From Arthrobacter sp. B3I4 (GTDB lineage Bacteria > Actinomycetota > Actinomycetes > Actinomycetales > Micrococcaceae), in assembly GCF_030816855.1 (NCBI RefSeq), contig NZ_JAUSYK010000001.1, positions 1,550,001 through 1,614,000 on the forward strand: 64,000 nucleotides of DNA. Direction: 5' to 3'. Below, in pieces: positions 41,171 to 51,142 of the stretch. Position 1 is the first letter of the stretch. The number at the start of each line of letters is the position of its first letter. The notes beneath the pieces were generated by a model. The model had not been told where the DNA came from and did no database searches. It was given only the letters and a program-made list of their open reading frames with translations. The position numbers and the translations under genes are program-made.

Positions 41171-41929
41171 ATGACTGACCTTGGGGTGGCCGTCGTTGTT
41201 GAGGACGATGCGGATGTGCGCAACCTTGTCGAAGCCGTCCTGCGGCAGGCAGGCTTTGAGGTGCATTCGGCAGCCGAGGGCAGGGAAGGTGTCGACATCG
41301 TCCGGCGTGAAGACGCCAATGTCGTCACCCTCGACGTGGGGCTCCCCGATATCGACGGCTACGAGGTGCTGCGGCGGATCCGACAGTTCAGCGATGCGTA
41401 CATTGTGATGCTTACCGCCCGGACCGACGAGCTCGACACGCTGACAGCCCTCCACACCGGTGCCGACGATTTTCTGACTAAGCCCTTCCGGCCGCGTGAG
41501 TTGCGGGCCAGGGTTGCCGCGATGATGCGCCGGCCGCGCAGCGGTGGTCCAGCAGCAAGCCAGGCAGCCCCGCAAGCGCAACCCGCCCCTGCGCCGGACA
41601 ACGTCCTGCGCCACAACGGGCTGGCCCTGAACCCGGACACTCGCTCGGTGACGGTCGACGACGAACCGCTCGCCCTGACCCGCAGTGAGTTCGACCTCCT
41701 GCACGCCCTTCTTCGGGGCGCCGGCTCGGTGAAGTCGAAGACTGACCTGGTGCGCGTCGTGCGCGGCGAGTACTACCGTGCCGACGCCTACATCAGTGAA
41801 TCGGACGAACGCGCCGTGGAGGTGCACATCGGCAACCTGAGGCGGAAGCTGCAGGAAGACCCGGTGCAGCCGCGCTGGCTGCAGACGGTGCGGGGAGTGG
41901 GCTACCGGCTCGCGCCGGCTCGCTCCTAG
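41171..41929 (+). CDS. OmpR-family response regulator
   Basis: A 252-residue regulator. Receiver domain at residues 5-120 with the acidic pair E11-D12, phosphoacceptor D55 (VVTLDVGLPDIDG) and Lys in DDFLTKPF. A Pro/Ala/Gln linker joins it to a winged-helix DNA-binding domain (LTRSEFDLLHALL to VRGVGYRLAPA). ATG 41171 is chosen because GAGGGG precedes it; ATG 41159 has no ribosome site. Divergent from the kinase. Its stop overlaps that of the convergent Hpt gene by a few bases. Confidence 0.92.
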   Translation: MTDLGVAVVVEDDADVRNLVEAVLRQAGFEVHSAAEGREGVDIVRREDANVVTLDVGLPDIDGYEVLRRIRQFSDAYIVMLTARTDELDTLTALHTGADDFLTKPFRPRELRARVAAMMRRPRSGGPAASQAAPQAQPAPAPDNVLRHNGLALNPDTRSVTVDDEPLALTRSEFDLLHALLRGAGSVKSKTDLVRVVRGEYYRADAYISESDERAVEVHIGNLRRKLQEDPVQPRWLQTVRGVGYRLAPARS

Positions 41930-42384
41930 CGGTCCCAGAGGACGTAGCTGAACTGCAGCTCGTCCACCGTTTCGCTGCCACGGGCGGCCACCTCGCCGAG
42001 CCGGGGAACAGCTTCACCCAACCTGCCGGCGCGGATCAGCTCTTCGAGCTCGGCGGCGAGCTCGGCCAGGCGAACGCCGCCCACCATGGAGGAGGACGTC
42101 TTGAGGCTCAGCACGGCGTCGAGCGCGGCGGCCTCGTCATGGCGGTCCAGGGCCGCCGACAAAGACTCATAGCGCTGGTCCCACATCTCTGCGTAATCCC
42201 GGGCAAAGCCTTTCGCCACGGCGGCGCTGTTCACCTGCTCGCCCAGATCCTGGAGGGCACTGGGGTCCACCAGGGGCGCCGGGCCGGGGGATGGAGCCGT
42301 CAGTCCTGCTCCGCTGGCGGAGACGTCGGCGCCGAGCAGGGGGCCCGCTACTGAGTCGTCGGGGCTGGCAGCTAAAAGAGACAT
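41926..42384 (-). CDS. Hpt-like protein lacking the phosphoacceptor His
   Basis: A 152-residue protein. Residues 1-40 are a low-complexity Ala/Pro/Ser lead; the rest is a helical Hpt-type domain. The Hpt signature (normally AHxLKGSS) reads AVLSLKTSSSMVGG, so Leu92 stands where the His should be while LK and SS remain. The helix before it (YESLSAALDRHDEAAALDAVL) fits the fold. It may be a scaffold or phosphatase-like partner of the neighbouring kinase or regulator, or simply a decayed Hpt. It could also be co-transcribed with the Tad genes 86 bases upstream. Confidence 0.65.
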   Translation of the reverse strand: MSLLAASPDDSVAGPLLGADVSASGAGLTAPSPGPAPLVDPSALQDLGEQVNSAAVAKGFARDYAEMWDQRYESLSAALDRHDEAAALDAVLSLKTSSSMVGGVRLAELAAELEELIRAGRLGEAVPRLGEVAARGSETVDELQFSYVLWDR

Positions 42385-42470
42385 GTGACTACGGTACTCG
42401 CTGTCCGGACCGGAGCCAGAGGTGGCGGGGGATTCTGCGGAAACCCTGCGGCTATCCTTTGCGCGGTCCG

Positions 42471-43352
42471 CTAGTGGCCACTGAACGTGGCGATGGCATT
42501 GATGACGGCCGGCCCCAGGATGGCGATGAAGAGCACGGGGAAGATGAAAAACAGCAGCGGGAAAAGGATGGTGACCGGCAGTTTCATCGCCTTTTCCTCT
42601 GCCCGCTGGCGACGTTTGACCCGCATGACTTTGGCCTGGATGCGGAGCACCCGGCTGATCGCAATGCCGTAGGTGTCGGCCTGAACGACTGCCTGGACGA
42701 AGCTGCGCAGTTCGGGGATGCTAGTCCGCTCCGCCAGGGCCTGGTAGGACTCGCGCCGGCTGCGTCCCACCTGCATGTCCTGCAGGGTGCGTACCAGTTC
42801 TTCGGCGAGGGGACCCTTGCCGTTCTCGCCGGCCCGGGCCATGGCTCCTTCAAAGCCCAGGCCGGCTTCGACGGAGATCAGCATCTGGTCGAGCGTGTTG
42901 GCTAGCTCCAGCTGCATGAGTTTTTGGCGCTCCTGGCCTTTGCTGTAGAGCAGGAGGTCCGGAATGAAATACCCCAGCAGCATCACAAACAGGCCGACGA
43001 GCTTCAGGACCGGCGCCGGGGTGCTGGCGAACCACAGGCCCAGCAGGGCTCCCGTAACGCCCAGCAGCGGTTTGGCGGCCAGCACCCGGCCAAGGGGCAG
43101 CGATGCGGGCCGGCCGGCTAGAGCGAGCAGCCCGTCGAGTTTGCGGACATAGCCTGGCGGCGTCAGCCGGTGGCCGATCTGTTCCAGCAAGCCCGTCTGC
43201 TTTGGCCCGGCGGTTTCCGCCGGACCGGTGCCCACCGAGAGGATTTCCCGGACAGCACGCTGGGACTTGCGGTCCACGGAAAGCAGCGACCAAGCGAGGT
43301 AAGCCAGCGGAAGGCAGATCAGCAGGAGAGCGGAAATGATCAAGGGATTCAT
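42471..43352 (-). CDS. tadC: Tad pilus assembly membrane protein TadC
   Basis: A 293-residue GspF-like inner-membrane protein of the Flp/Tad machine. It has N-terminal and central helices, the T2SSF domain (residues about 155-280; ELANTLDQMLISVEAGLGFEGAM and the QADTYGIAISRVLRIQAKVMR segment) and a final hydrophobic pair. It follows tadB by seven bases. With TadB it forms the platform on which the TadA ATPase acts. Confidence 0.9.
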   Translation of the reverse strand: MNPLIISALLLICLPLAYLAWSLLSVDRKSQRAVREILSVGTGPAETAGPKQTGLLEQIGHRLTPPGYVRKLDGLLALAGRPASLPLGRVLAAKPLLGVTGALLGLWFASTPAPVLKLVGLFVMLLGYFIPDLLLYSKGQERQKLMQLELANTLDQMLISVEAGLGFEGAMARAGENGKGPLAEELVRTLQDMQVGRSRRESYQALAERTSIPELRSFVQAVVQADTYGIAISRVLRIQAKVMRVKRRQRAEEKAMKLPVTILFPLLFFIFPVLFIAILGPAVINAIATFSGH

Positions 43353-43359
43353 CCGGGCC

Positions 43360-44292
43360 TCAAAACTTCAGGTCAATGATCTTGCGCATCCAAAGTCCAC
43401 CGATAGTCATCAGGATTAGGGAAGCCGCGATCATGCCCCAGCCCAGCGGGTTGGTGAACATGACATTCATGTAGCCGGGGTTGACCAGCATCAGCATGAG
43501 CACGATGCCGACCGGCATCGCCATCAGGATGTAGGCGGAGAACTTACCTTCGGCTGCCAGCGATTTGATGTGACCCTTGATCTCGCTGCGCTCGCGGATG
43601 GTCTCGTTCACCTGGTCCAGCACCTCGGCCAGGTTGCCGCCGACTTCACGGTTGATCTGGATGGCCTGGGCGATCCAGACGAAGTCCTCGTTGTGCATCC
43701 GCTCTGCAGTGTCGTTCAGTGAGGCCAGCAGGTCACGGCCAAGACTGGTTTCGGTGATGACGCGGCGCATTTCCTCCGCTGTGGGACTTTGCGATTCGTT
43801 GCCGGCAGCGTCGATGGCCCGCAGGATGCTGTGCCCGGCCCGGAGGCCGCCAGAGAGCAGCTGCAGCGTGTCGCCGAGTTGGTCATCGAACTTGGCCCGG
43901 CGTTTACCGGTCAGGAAGCTGAGGACCAGATGGCCGGCCACGGGCGCCAGCAGGACCAGCAGCAAGGCCAGCAGGGGACCGCCCACGACGAGGCCCGCAA
44001 GTGCGCCGACTAAGGCGCCGGCCAGCACCAGTATGTAGAAGTCGCCCTGTCCCATCCGCAGCCCCGCCTGTTCCAGGACGTCGCGATTAAACAGCCGGAC
44101 TTTCCGCTGGGCGAAGAACCCCTCGGCAGCACCCGCCGCGGAGCCCGCGAAGCGGGTCAGGGAGGACTCCGCGGAGGCGTCCATCGGGCGCCGCCGGTCC
44201 AGCGGAACGCGGACTGCCCCCGGCGAAAGCACCGCCAGGGTCAGCAGCAGCACGGCAGTAACAAGGAGGGCGACGCCGATCGGAAGGGTCAT
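43360..44292 (-). CDS. tadB: Tad pilus assembly membrane protein TadB
   Basis: A 310-residue GspF-like platform protein. Hydrophobic N-terminus, then a T2SSF domain (LGDTLQLLSGGLRAGHSILRAIDAA and NREVGGNLAEVLDQVNETIRERSEIKGHIKSL), then two helices near the end. ATG 44292 is chosen; the longer frame to 44517 lies inside tadA. Its ATG lies seven bases after the tadA stop. Confidence 0.9.
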   Translation of the reverse strand: MTLPIGVALLVTAVLLLTLAVLSPGAVRVPLDRRRPMDASAESSLTRFAGSAAGAAEGFFAQRKVRLFNRDVLEQAGLRMGQGDFYILVLAGALVGALAGLVVGGPLLALLLVLLAPVAGHLVLSFLTGKRRAKFDDQLGDTLQLLSGGLRAGHSILRAIDAAGNESQSPTAEEMRRVITETSLGRDLLASLNDTAERMHNEDFVWIAQAIQINREVGGNLAEVLDQVNETIRERSEIKGHIKSLAAEGKFSAYILMAMPVGIVLMLMLVNPGYMNVMFTNPLGWGMIAASLILMTIGGLWMRKIIDLKF

Positions 44293-44299
44293 GGCCGGC

Positions 44300-45820
<1,521 letters not shown>

Positions 45821-45821
45821 C

Positions 45822-47012
45822 TCAGACCACCACCCGTCGGTGCAGCTTCTTCTGCGCCGTGGCCCGCCAGGCCGGATCAAAGCGGGTCACCAGCTGCCGG
45901 AGTCCCTTCACGGCAGGATCCCGGCGTCCGTCCTGGAGCACCGGGATCCCCCGGTTCGTGGAGTAGGCAACGGCCTTGGAACGTGGAATGCTGACGTCCA
46001 CGGGCGCGCCAATGGTGGCCTCGACGTCCTGGACGCTAAGACCGGATTTGGAGTCCGCCATGTTCAGGACCACATGACGGGAGTCGGGCAGGAGGTCCAG
46101 CCTGCGCAGGATTTCCAGCCCGGAGCGGAGCCCGCGGATGCTGGGGACGTCCATCGCGCTGACCCACACGACGTCGGTGCACTGCTCCATCGCGGCCAGC
46201 CCGACCTCAGGCAAGCCGGGGGCAGTATCGACGACCACGTACTGGAACTGCTCGGCAAGTTGTTCGAGAAGCCGGCTGACTTGTTGCGGCGTGATGTCAT
46301 CAGCTTCCACCGGAGTCCGGGGCGCGCAAAGGGCATAGATGCTGCTGGGGTGGACCGTCAGGAAAGCCTTGAGGACCAGCGAGTCCTGGCTGGCCGCGGC
46401 CGAGACGGCGTCGGTCACGGTGTGCTCGGGGTTCAGATACAGACCGGACGCTACGTCGCCGAACTGCAGGTCCAGGTCCACGATGACGACGCCCATCGGG
46501 GCGACCCGCCCAAGTCCGATGGCGATGTTGGTGGCGATGGTGGTCTTGCCCACGCCGCCCTTGGGCGAGAACACGCCGATCACCAGACCCTTGGGAGCGT
46601 CCGGGCTTTTCACCGCCGACGTGCGGTTGCGGCTGGCGAACGACTGGCAGGCCCGCTCCAGCAGCACCCGGATCTGGGCGGGGTCTGACGCGGGGCTGAG
46701 GATGTCACGGATGCCGGCGCGCATGGCGAGCAAGACGAAGTCCGGGTCAGGTTCCCCGACCAGGATGACGCTGAGTTCGGGCAGTTGCACGTCGAAGACC
46801 GTGGCCAGCAGGAGGGCGTCCTCGACCGGTACGCCCGGTCCCAGAATCAGCACCTCCGGCCGCTCCTGGTCGAGGTTAGCGAAAAGCTCGCTGGGGTCGG
46901 CAGGGTTGACGAAGGCAAAGGTCTGAACACCGCCCGGTAGGCCGCCGGCGACGGCCTGGCGCACCCGGGCATCGAAGTCAGCGTTAGGCGTGATGAGGAC
47001 AAAGCGGCTCAC
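45822..47012 (-). CDS. tadZ: Tad pilus localisation ATPase TadZ/CpaE
   Basis: A 396-residue protein with an N-terminal receiver-like domain without clear catalytic Asp/Lys (residues 1-125) and a MinD/ParA-type ATPase domain. The deviant Walker A is FSPKGGVGKTTIATN, followed by IVDLDLQFGD. TadZ positions the pilus machine, often at a pole. GTG start overlaps the cpaB stop (GTGA). Confidence 0.9.
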   Translation of the reverse strand: MSRFVLITPNADFDARVRQAVAGGLPGGVQTFAFVNPADPSELFANLDQERPEVLILGPGVPVEDALLLATVFDVQLPELSVILVGEPDPDFVLLAMRAGIRDILSPASDPAQIRVLLERACQSFASRNRTSAVKSPDAPKGLVIGVFSPKGGVGKTTIATNIAIGLGRVAPMGVVIVDLDLQFGDVASGLYLNPEHTVTDAVSAAASQDSLVLKAFLTVHPSSIYALCAPRTPVEADDITPQQVSRLLEQLAEQFQYVVVDTAPGLPEVGLAAMEQCTDVVWVSAMDVPSIRGLRSGLEILRRLDLLPDSRHVVLNMADSKSGLSVQDVEATIGAPVDVSIPRSKAVAYSTNRGIPVLQDGRRDPAVKGLRQLVTRFDPAWRATAQKKLHRRVVV

Positions 47013-47776
47013 TTGTAGACCTCCGGCTTAGTCATAATGCCAGGACGGCCACTGTCTGTGGCGTCGAGTGGTTCCTTGCTCAACCACATGGTCGCGAACT
47101 CGGCTGCATAGACGATCTTTGTGGCATCCACGTCGTTGACGGCAACTGTGAGAAGCAGGGAACCCGTCGGGAGCGAAGTGTCCTCAGCCGGGGCAGCAGA
47201 CCCACTGGCTGACGGCGCCGGACTGGGCGTCGCCACCGGCGCCCGCTGAACAGAGGTCACGAGGACCTTGTGGACCGTAAGCTGCGTCGTCTCCTTATCC
47301 GGTTTCGCCTCCAGTCCGCCGCCTTTGAGATTGATAAAGATGCCGACGTGGTCACCGGGAGCGATGCGGCCCCCGACGACGCGCTGGGGTTCCAATTGGA
47401 AGGAAACTTCCTGCAGCCCCTTGGGGACCTCCACCGACCCACTCGCCTTGAGCTCTTCTGGCTGGATGAGGCGCTCTGCAACGAGCTGCTCGCCCGGCAA
47501 GAGCTCGACGGCCGTGACTTTGCCGGCCTGCCCGTCGAGGTTCTGTAACGCAGTCTTCGAAACAGCCTTACCGGGTAGCTCCTGGCTGCTGACGAAGGCC
47601 GTCAGCGTTGCGACCGGGGTGCCGGCGGGGACGGCCTTCTGCACCACCATTACGCTGACCGGTTCCAGGTTCTGCACTGCCCGGCTGTCGGCGCCGTTGG
47701 CGTAACTGACGACGAGAATGGCACCAACGATGGCCAGCACGACGGCGGCCACTCCTGCCAATAAGCGTGACTTCAA
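47009..47776 (-). CDS. cpaB: Tad pilus protein CpaB/RcpC
   Basis: A 255-residue protein with an N-terminal membrane anchor (AGVAAVVLAIVGAILVVSYA) and a SAF domain (residues 40-105), then an Ala/Pro/Ser linker (PVATPSPAPSASGSAAPAE). CpaB/RcpC proteins act at the periphery of the pilus secretion channel. Gram-positives lack an outer-membrane secretin, so its partner here is unclear. Confidence 0.88.
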   Translation of the reverse strand: MKSRLLAGVAAVVLAIVGAILVVSYANGADSRAVQNLEPVSVMVVQKAVPAGTPVATLTAFVSSQELPGKAVSKTALQNLDGQAGKVTAVELLPGEQLVAERLIQPEELKASGSVEVPKGLQEVSFQLEPQRVVGGRIAPGDHVGIFINLKGGGLEAKPDKETTQLTVHKVLVTSVQRAPVATPSPAPSASGSAAPAEDTSLPTGSLLLTVAVNDVDATKIVYAAEFATMWLSKEPLDATDSGRPGIMTKPEVYK

Positions 47777-47818
47777 AAACTGCTCCTGAACCGGTCGGGG
47801 ACTGCGGGGTGAAACGTA

Positions 47819-48853
47819 TTACTGAGTGAGACGGACGATGGTGGCGCCGTTGGCGTCCACCGGACCGAGGGTGAAGCCGTCGGCGAGGGAAACGTACTTG
47901 ATGAAGCTGCCGATGATGCCGCGACAGTTGCCGTCGCAGGCAACCGATGCTGGCACAGCGGGGGTGGTGTTCTGGAATGTGTCCGGGAGCGAGCTGTTGC
48001 CGCTGAATTTCCAGCCTTTGACCTTGAAAGCGGCAAAGGTCGTGAGCCCGTAAGTGGCGCCGTTGCCGGTACCGGTGACGCGGTTGAAAACGGGAAGTAG
48101 GACGACCACCTCCTTGCCGGCCGTGATGTCGGCGGCCCAGCCGTTCAGAGTGGCGGCACAAATGGCGGGGGAGCTGTTACCAGGGTCGCTCCCGCCCTCG
48201 GCGAGAGCAAGGTCGATCAGCCCGCCGCAGACGCCCGGATCGCTGACCAGCCAGCCGAAGCCGCCCTCCACGGCGGCTCCGGAGGGTCCGTAGTTGCAGT
48301 CCGGGTTGGCATTGCTGCCGTGGTTCTGCAGTAGTTGCAGGGTGCCGTCGACGTGACCTTGGACCTGGCAGATGGAGAAAGCAACGGGAAACGGCGTTGG
48401 GCCTTTGCGTGGGCTGCCCCAAGTGACGCTCGAGGAGGCCGAGACTTCGGCGGAGCTGTACCCAAGCACCCCAGCGAAGAACAATGAGACCCGGTTAGGG
48501 TCCTTGCCCGGCTCTTGCGCCGCTGCTGCGACGGTGACGGTGCGGTTTGATTTGTCCAGCAACAACGATTGGATGTTGCTGGCCCCGTCGCCAGCGTTGC
48601 CGTTGGCCAGGCTCCGCGCCAGCGTGGAGGTCGCCGAGCAGTCGGCGTCATTGATGTCCTTGGCGCACTTTTGCGCAACGGCCAAGGCGGCCGCATCGGA
48701 ACCGTTTCGCAGTTGGGTCCGCTCGGCGTACAGCATCCCGACGTCTACGGCGAGGGCCGCGAAGCCGAGCAACACCACCATGAGGATCGCGACCATTATC
48801 GCTATCCCGCCGCGCTCGCGGTCCTCACCCTTGGACTCAATCAGCCGCCGCAC
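47819..48853 (-). CDS. tadG: TadG-like pilus-associated protein
   Basis: A 344-residue protein with a short basic N-terminus (IESKGEDRERGG), one membrane helix with prepilin-like character (IAIMVAILMVVLLGFAALAVDVGML), then a large outside domain with eight or more Cys. GTG 48853 has AAGGAG seven bases before it and overlaps tadE by 13 bases; the frame to 48955 is not used. Minor pilin or Tad pseudopilin in function, by family. Confidence 0.85.
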   Translation of the reverse strand: MRRLIESKGEDRERGGIAIMVAILMVVLLGFAALAVDVGMLYAERTQLRNGSDAAALAVAQKCAKDINDADCSATSTLARSLANGNAGDGASNIQSLLLDKSNRTVTVAAAAQEPGKDPNRVSLFFAGVLGYSSAEVSASSSVTWGSPRKGPTPFPVAFSICQVQGHVDGTLQLLQNHGSNANPDCNYGPSGAAVEGGFGWLVSDPGVCGGLIDLALAEGGSDPGNSSPAICAATLNGWAADITAGKEVVVLLPVFNRVTGTGNGATYGLTTFAAFKVKGWKFSGNSSLPDTFQNTTPAVPASVACDGNCRGIIGSFIKYVSLADGFTLGPVDANGATIVRLTQ

Positions 48854-49215
48854 AGCATGACTCCTTTGCCTTCCATCGGGAACGGTCCGGCAATGCCTGT
48901 CATCGTCGCCAGTGTGTAGGTGATCTTGACCGTCACCTGCGCGCCGGAGGTGCATGTGGTGGGGGCGACGGTGATATTCGAATCGGCGAGGGGCGGTTGT
49001 AGTCCAGTCACGGCGTTCTTCACTGCGGTGCGGGCATCGGACGCATTGTTATTGATTGCCATCACCCGGACACCTTCCCGGGCCGCGCTGGAAAGCGAAA
49101 TCTGGACGTTATACGCGCGCCCGAATTCCATTATGCCGAGCAGGATCATGACCAAGACCGGTGCCAGCAACGCGAACTCCACCGCGACGGCACCCCGTTC
49201 TTTTGTCTTAGACAC
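48841..49215 (-). CDS. tadE: TadE-like minor pilin
   Basis: A 124-residue TadE-family protein. KERGAVAVEFALLAPVLVMILLGIMEFGRAY is a type IV prepilin-like signal: cleavage after the Gly and the Glu at +5 (AVAVE) are present. The remainder is a small outside domain with two Cys (TCTSG, MLCGG). Overlaps tadG, so it is co-expressed. Confidence 0.9.
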   Translation of the reverse strand: MSKTKERGAVAVEFALLAPVLVMILLGIMEFGRAYNVQISLSSAAREGVRVMAINNNASDARTAVKNAVTGLQPPLADSNITVAPTTCTSGAQVTVKITYTLATMTGIAGPFPMEGKGVMLCGG

Positions 49216-49256
49216 GGGGACCGCCTTCCTGGGTGCTGGCTACTCGCGTTTGACAG

Positions 49257-49298
49257 AGACAGGGTTGGAAAAGGCCGGAGCCTTCCCCAACCCTGTCT
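49257..49298 (-). other. Stem-loop between pilin gene and tadE
   Basis: Perfect 12-bp arms (49257-49268 with 49287-49298, AGACAGGGTTGG and its complement) can extend inward by a few pairs. It lies 18 bases after the flp stop on the minus strand, with no T-run. It could reduce read-through into tadE so that pilin is made in excess. Confidence 0.6.
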
Positions 49299-49316
49299 GC
49301 CGGATCTGGAGCGTTG

Positions 49317-49556
49317 TTACTTACTGCAAGCCGGGCTGGTGGTCCCGTCGGCGGCAGTCGCCGTAGCCGTCATGGCGCCGCCCTTAACGCTGCAGGCGAC
49401 GCTTTCGAAGGTGGACTTCAAGTTCCCGCCGAGGAGCGTGACGGCGACGATGATCACGACGGCGATAAGGGAGACCATGATGCCGTATTCAACTGCTGTA
49501 GCGCCTCGCTCGTCGCGGCGAAGGCGGGCAGTGAGGGTGCTAAGGGAAAAGCGCAC
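49317..49556 (-). CDS. flp: Flp-type pilin (second of a tandem pair)
   Basis: A 79-residue type IVb pilin. Prepilin motif: ERG cleavage then ATAVEYGIMVSLIAVVIIVAV with Glu5 and Tyr6. The C-terminus has two Cys (VACSVKG, SPACSK). GTG 49556 is chosen for its AGGAGG site five bases away; ATG 49589 is in frame but has no good site. It is about 80% alike in the core to the neighbouring pilin, so they arose by duplication. Confidence 0.9.
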   Translation of the reverse strand: MRFSLSTLTARLRRDERGATAVEYGIMVSLIAVVIIVAVTLLGGNLKSTFESVACSVKGGAMTATATAADGTTSPACSK

Positions 49557-49614
49557 AGATGCCTCCTGGGCGGTAAGTGCGGCCCGCATGGGCCTGTGAC
49601 GAACGGTGGGAAAA

Positions 49615-49842
49615 CTACTTGGAGCAGGCGCTGGGGACGGTGGCGGTCGCGGTGGACATGGTGCCACCCTTGACACTGCAAGCGACCCCGTTGAAGGTGG
49701 TGACCAAGTTGTTGCCGAGCAGCGTCACGGCGACGATGATCACGACGGCGATGAGGGAAACCATGATGCCGTATTCGACGGCGGTGGCGCCGCGCTGGTC
49801 GCGGCGAAGACGGGCTGCGATATTGGAGAAAAAGGAACGCAT
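49615..49842 (-). CDS. flp: Flp-type pilin (first of a tandem pair)
   Basis: A 75-residue type IVb pilin. Basic lead (ARLRRDQRG), cleavage after Gly, then ATAVEYGIMVSLIAVVIIVAVTLLG with Glu5-Tyr6. Cys pair as in its neighbour (VACSVKGG, SACSK). ATG 49842 with AGGAGT upstream. The two copies differ mainly in the lead peptide and C-terminal half. Confidence 0.9.
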   Translation of the reverse strand: MRSFFSNIAARLRRDQRGATAVEYGIMVSLIAVVIIVAVTLLGNNLVTTFNGVACSVKGGTMSTATATVPSACSK

Positions 49843-50054
49843 TAGGGGACTCCTGAGCGAGTTGGGCGGCTGGCCCTGCACCAGCACTGAGAGGAACTTA
49901 GCAAGCTCCGACACGCCGTCGATCCGACTTTTCAGCATCCTGTGCCAAGGCTTCCCAAACTGCCTTATTCCTGTATCTTCCCTGCGCCTATCCTGCGTTC
50001 ACGTCCTAGAAAGCCCGCTGGCGGGCAAAGGTATATTCCGTGCGCAGTGGGAAA

Positions 50055-50216
50055 TTAGCCACCAAGTGCGGCAAACAGGTTCGCGCCGCCAATGATTCCT
50101 AAAGCAACCAATGCCACGAGCAGCGAGTATGCGGTGGCGTTGGCTCCGCTGTCGGACTGCAGACACATCTTGGCGCGGGCGACAAAGGAGACCAGGGAGA
50201 CCACGAGACCTGCCAT
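50055..50216 (-). CDS. Divergent short pilin-like protein of the Tad locus
   Basis: A 53-residue frame too short for common filters. It starts MAGLVVSLVSFVARAK and continues SDSGANATAYSLLVALVALGIIGGANLF. Against Flp pilins, the Gly, Ala3, Tyr6 and helix fit, but the conserved Glu at +5 is Ala (G/ANATAY for G/ATAVEY), and there is one Cys in the lead. AAAGGA lies eight bases before ATG 50216. It is the first gene of the pilin cluster. A minor or non-processed pilin is possible. Confidence 0.75.
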   Translation of the reverse strand: MAGLVVSLVSFVARAKMCLQSDSGANATAYSLLVALVALGIIGGANLFAALGG

Positions 50217-50476
50217 CTTGAATGTCCTTTAAGAGATTCGAACGGTTGGCAGGATTCCGGCAACGCCCCTTTTGCTACCCCCGGGGAACCCCGCTGAAAC
50301 AACGGTTGCATGCCGGTTAGAAGCCCGGCAATGAAAGCGGCTACTCGACTTCCGATAAAACAAACAAGTGTTCTACTTGTTCCACCCAGCAGGTGTACTT
50401 GGTTTAGAAGGCGGTCTCGGCCGGGGCCGCAGCTCAGGGCCGGATAGTGCCTCTGCGCAGAAGCAGGAGACGTGAG

Positions 50477-51142
50477 CTACGCGGTGACCAGAATGACGGC
50501 GAAGGCTGCAGCCAGCATGGAGGGCCCGTACGCCACCTCCGGCGGTTTGTTGGTGCGCTTCCTGAGCAGGAAAGCCAAGGAGGCGACGCCGCCGGCCACG
50601 AAACCCAGGGCACCGCCGTAAAAGAGCTGGGACCAGCCCAAGTAGCCCAAATACAGGCCGACGGGCGCGGCCAGCTTAACGTCGCCCATCCCGATGCTGT
50701 TGGGGCTGATGAGAGCCAGGATGAAGTAGAAAGAGAAGAGGATGGTGCCGCCGGCAAGTCCGCGGCCGAATTGTCCCCACGCGCCCAGGGCCACCGAAGC
50801 GGCCGCGAACGAGATGATGCCGGCCCCCAAGAGCGGCACTACCAGCCGATTGGGCAACAAGTGGTGAAAAATATCGATCCGCGCCAGGTGCACGCCGCCA
50901 ACTGCCAGAACCAGAAATGCCGGGAGCGCCGGCGACAGTCCGAAGCGCCAGCCCAGCAGTGCACACAGCAGCGCGGCAGCGGCCGACGTCGTCATCCGCT
51001 GCGCGGGGGAGGGGTGCGGCGTCAGTCGGGGCAGACTCCGCCGGATAAGAACGTCGCCCAGCAGGGCCAAACACAGCCCCAGGGCAGCGGTCCCGGCAAG
51101 GAAGAGCAGCGACGCGGACCCTGCGAGGGCGGGATCGGGCAC
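50477..51142 (-). CDS. tadV: A24 prepilin peptidase TadV/CpaA
   Basis: A 221-residue membrane aspartyl protease that cleaves and sometimes methylates prepilins. The catalytic Asp residues are in ARIDIFHHLLPNRL and in the GMGDVKLAAPVG motif. About seven hydrophobic helices. GTG 51142 is chosen for its GGAGG site four bases upstream; the frame to 51211 lacks one. It precedes the pilin genes by 260 bases of non-coding DNA. Confidence 0.9.
   Translation of the reverse strand: MPDPALAGSASLLFLAGTAALGLCLALLGDVLIRRSLPRLTPHPSPAQRMTTSAAAALLCALLGWRFGLSPALPAFLVLAVGGVHLARIDIFHHLLPNRLVVPLLGAGIISFAAASVALGAWGQFGRGLAGGTILFSFYFILALISPNSIGMGDVKLAAPVGLYLGYLGWSQLFYGGALGFVAGGVASLAFLLRKRTNKPPEVAYGPSMLAAAFAVILVTA

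Noticed and set aside
47268..47705. Plus-strand frame opposite cpaB (145 codons)
   Set aside because: Antisense shadow of cpaB; Ser/Thr/Arg-rich with no family features.
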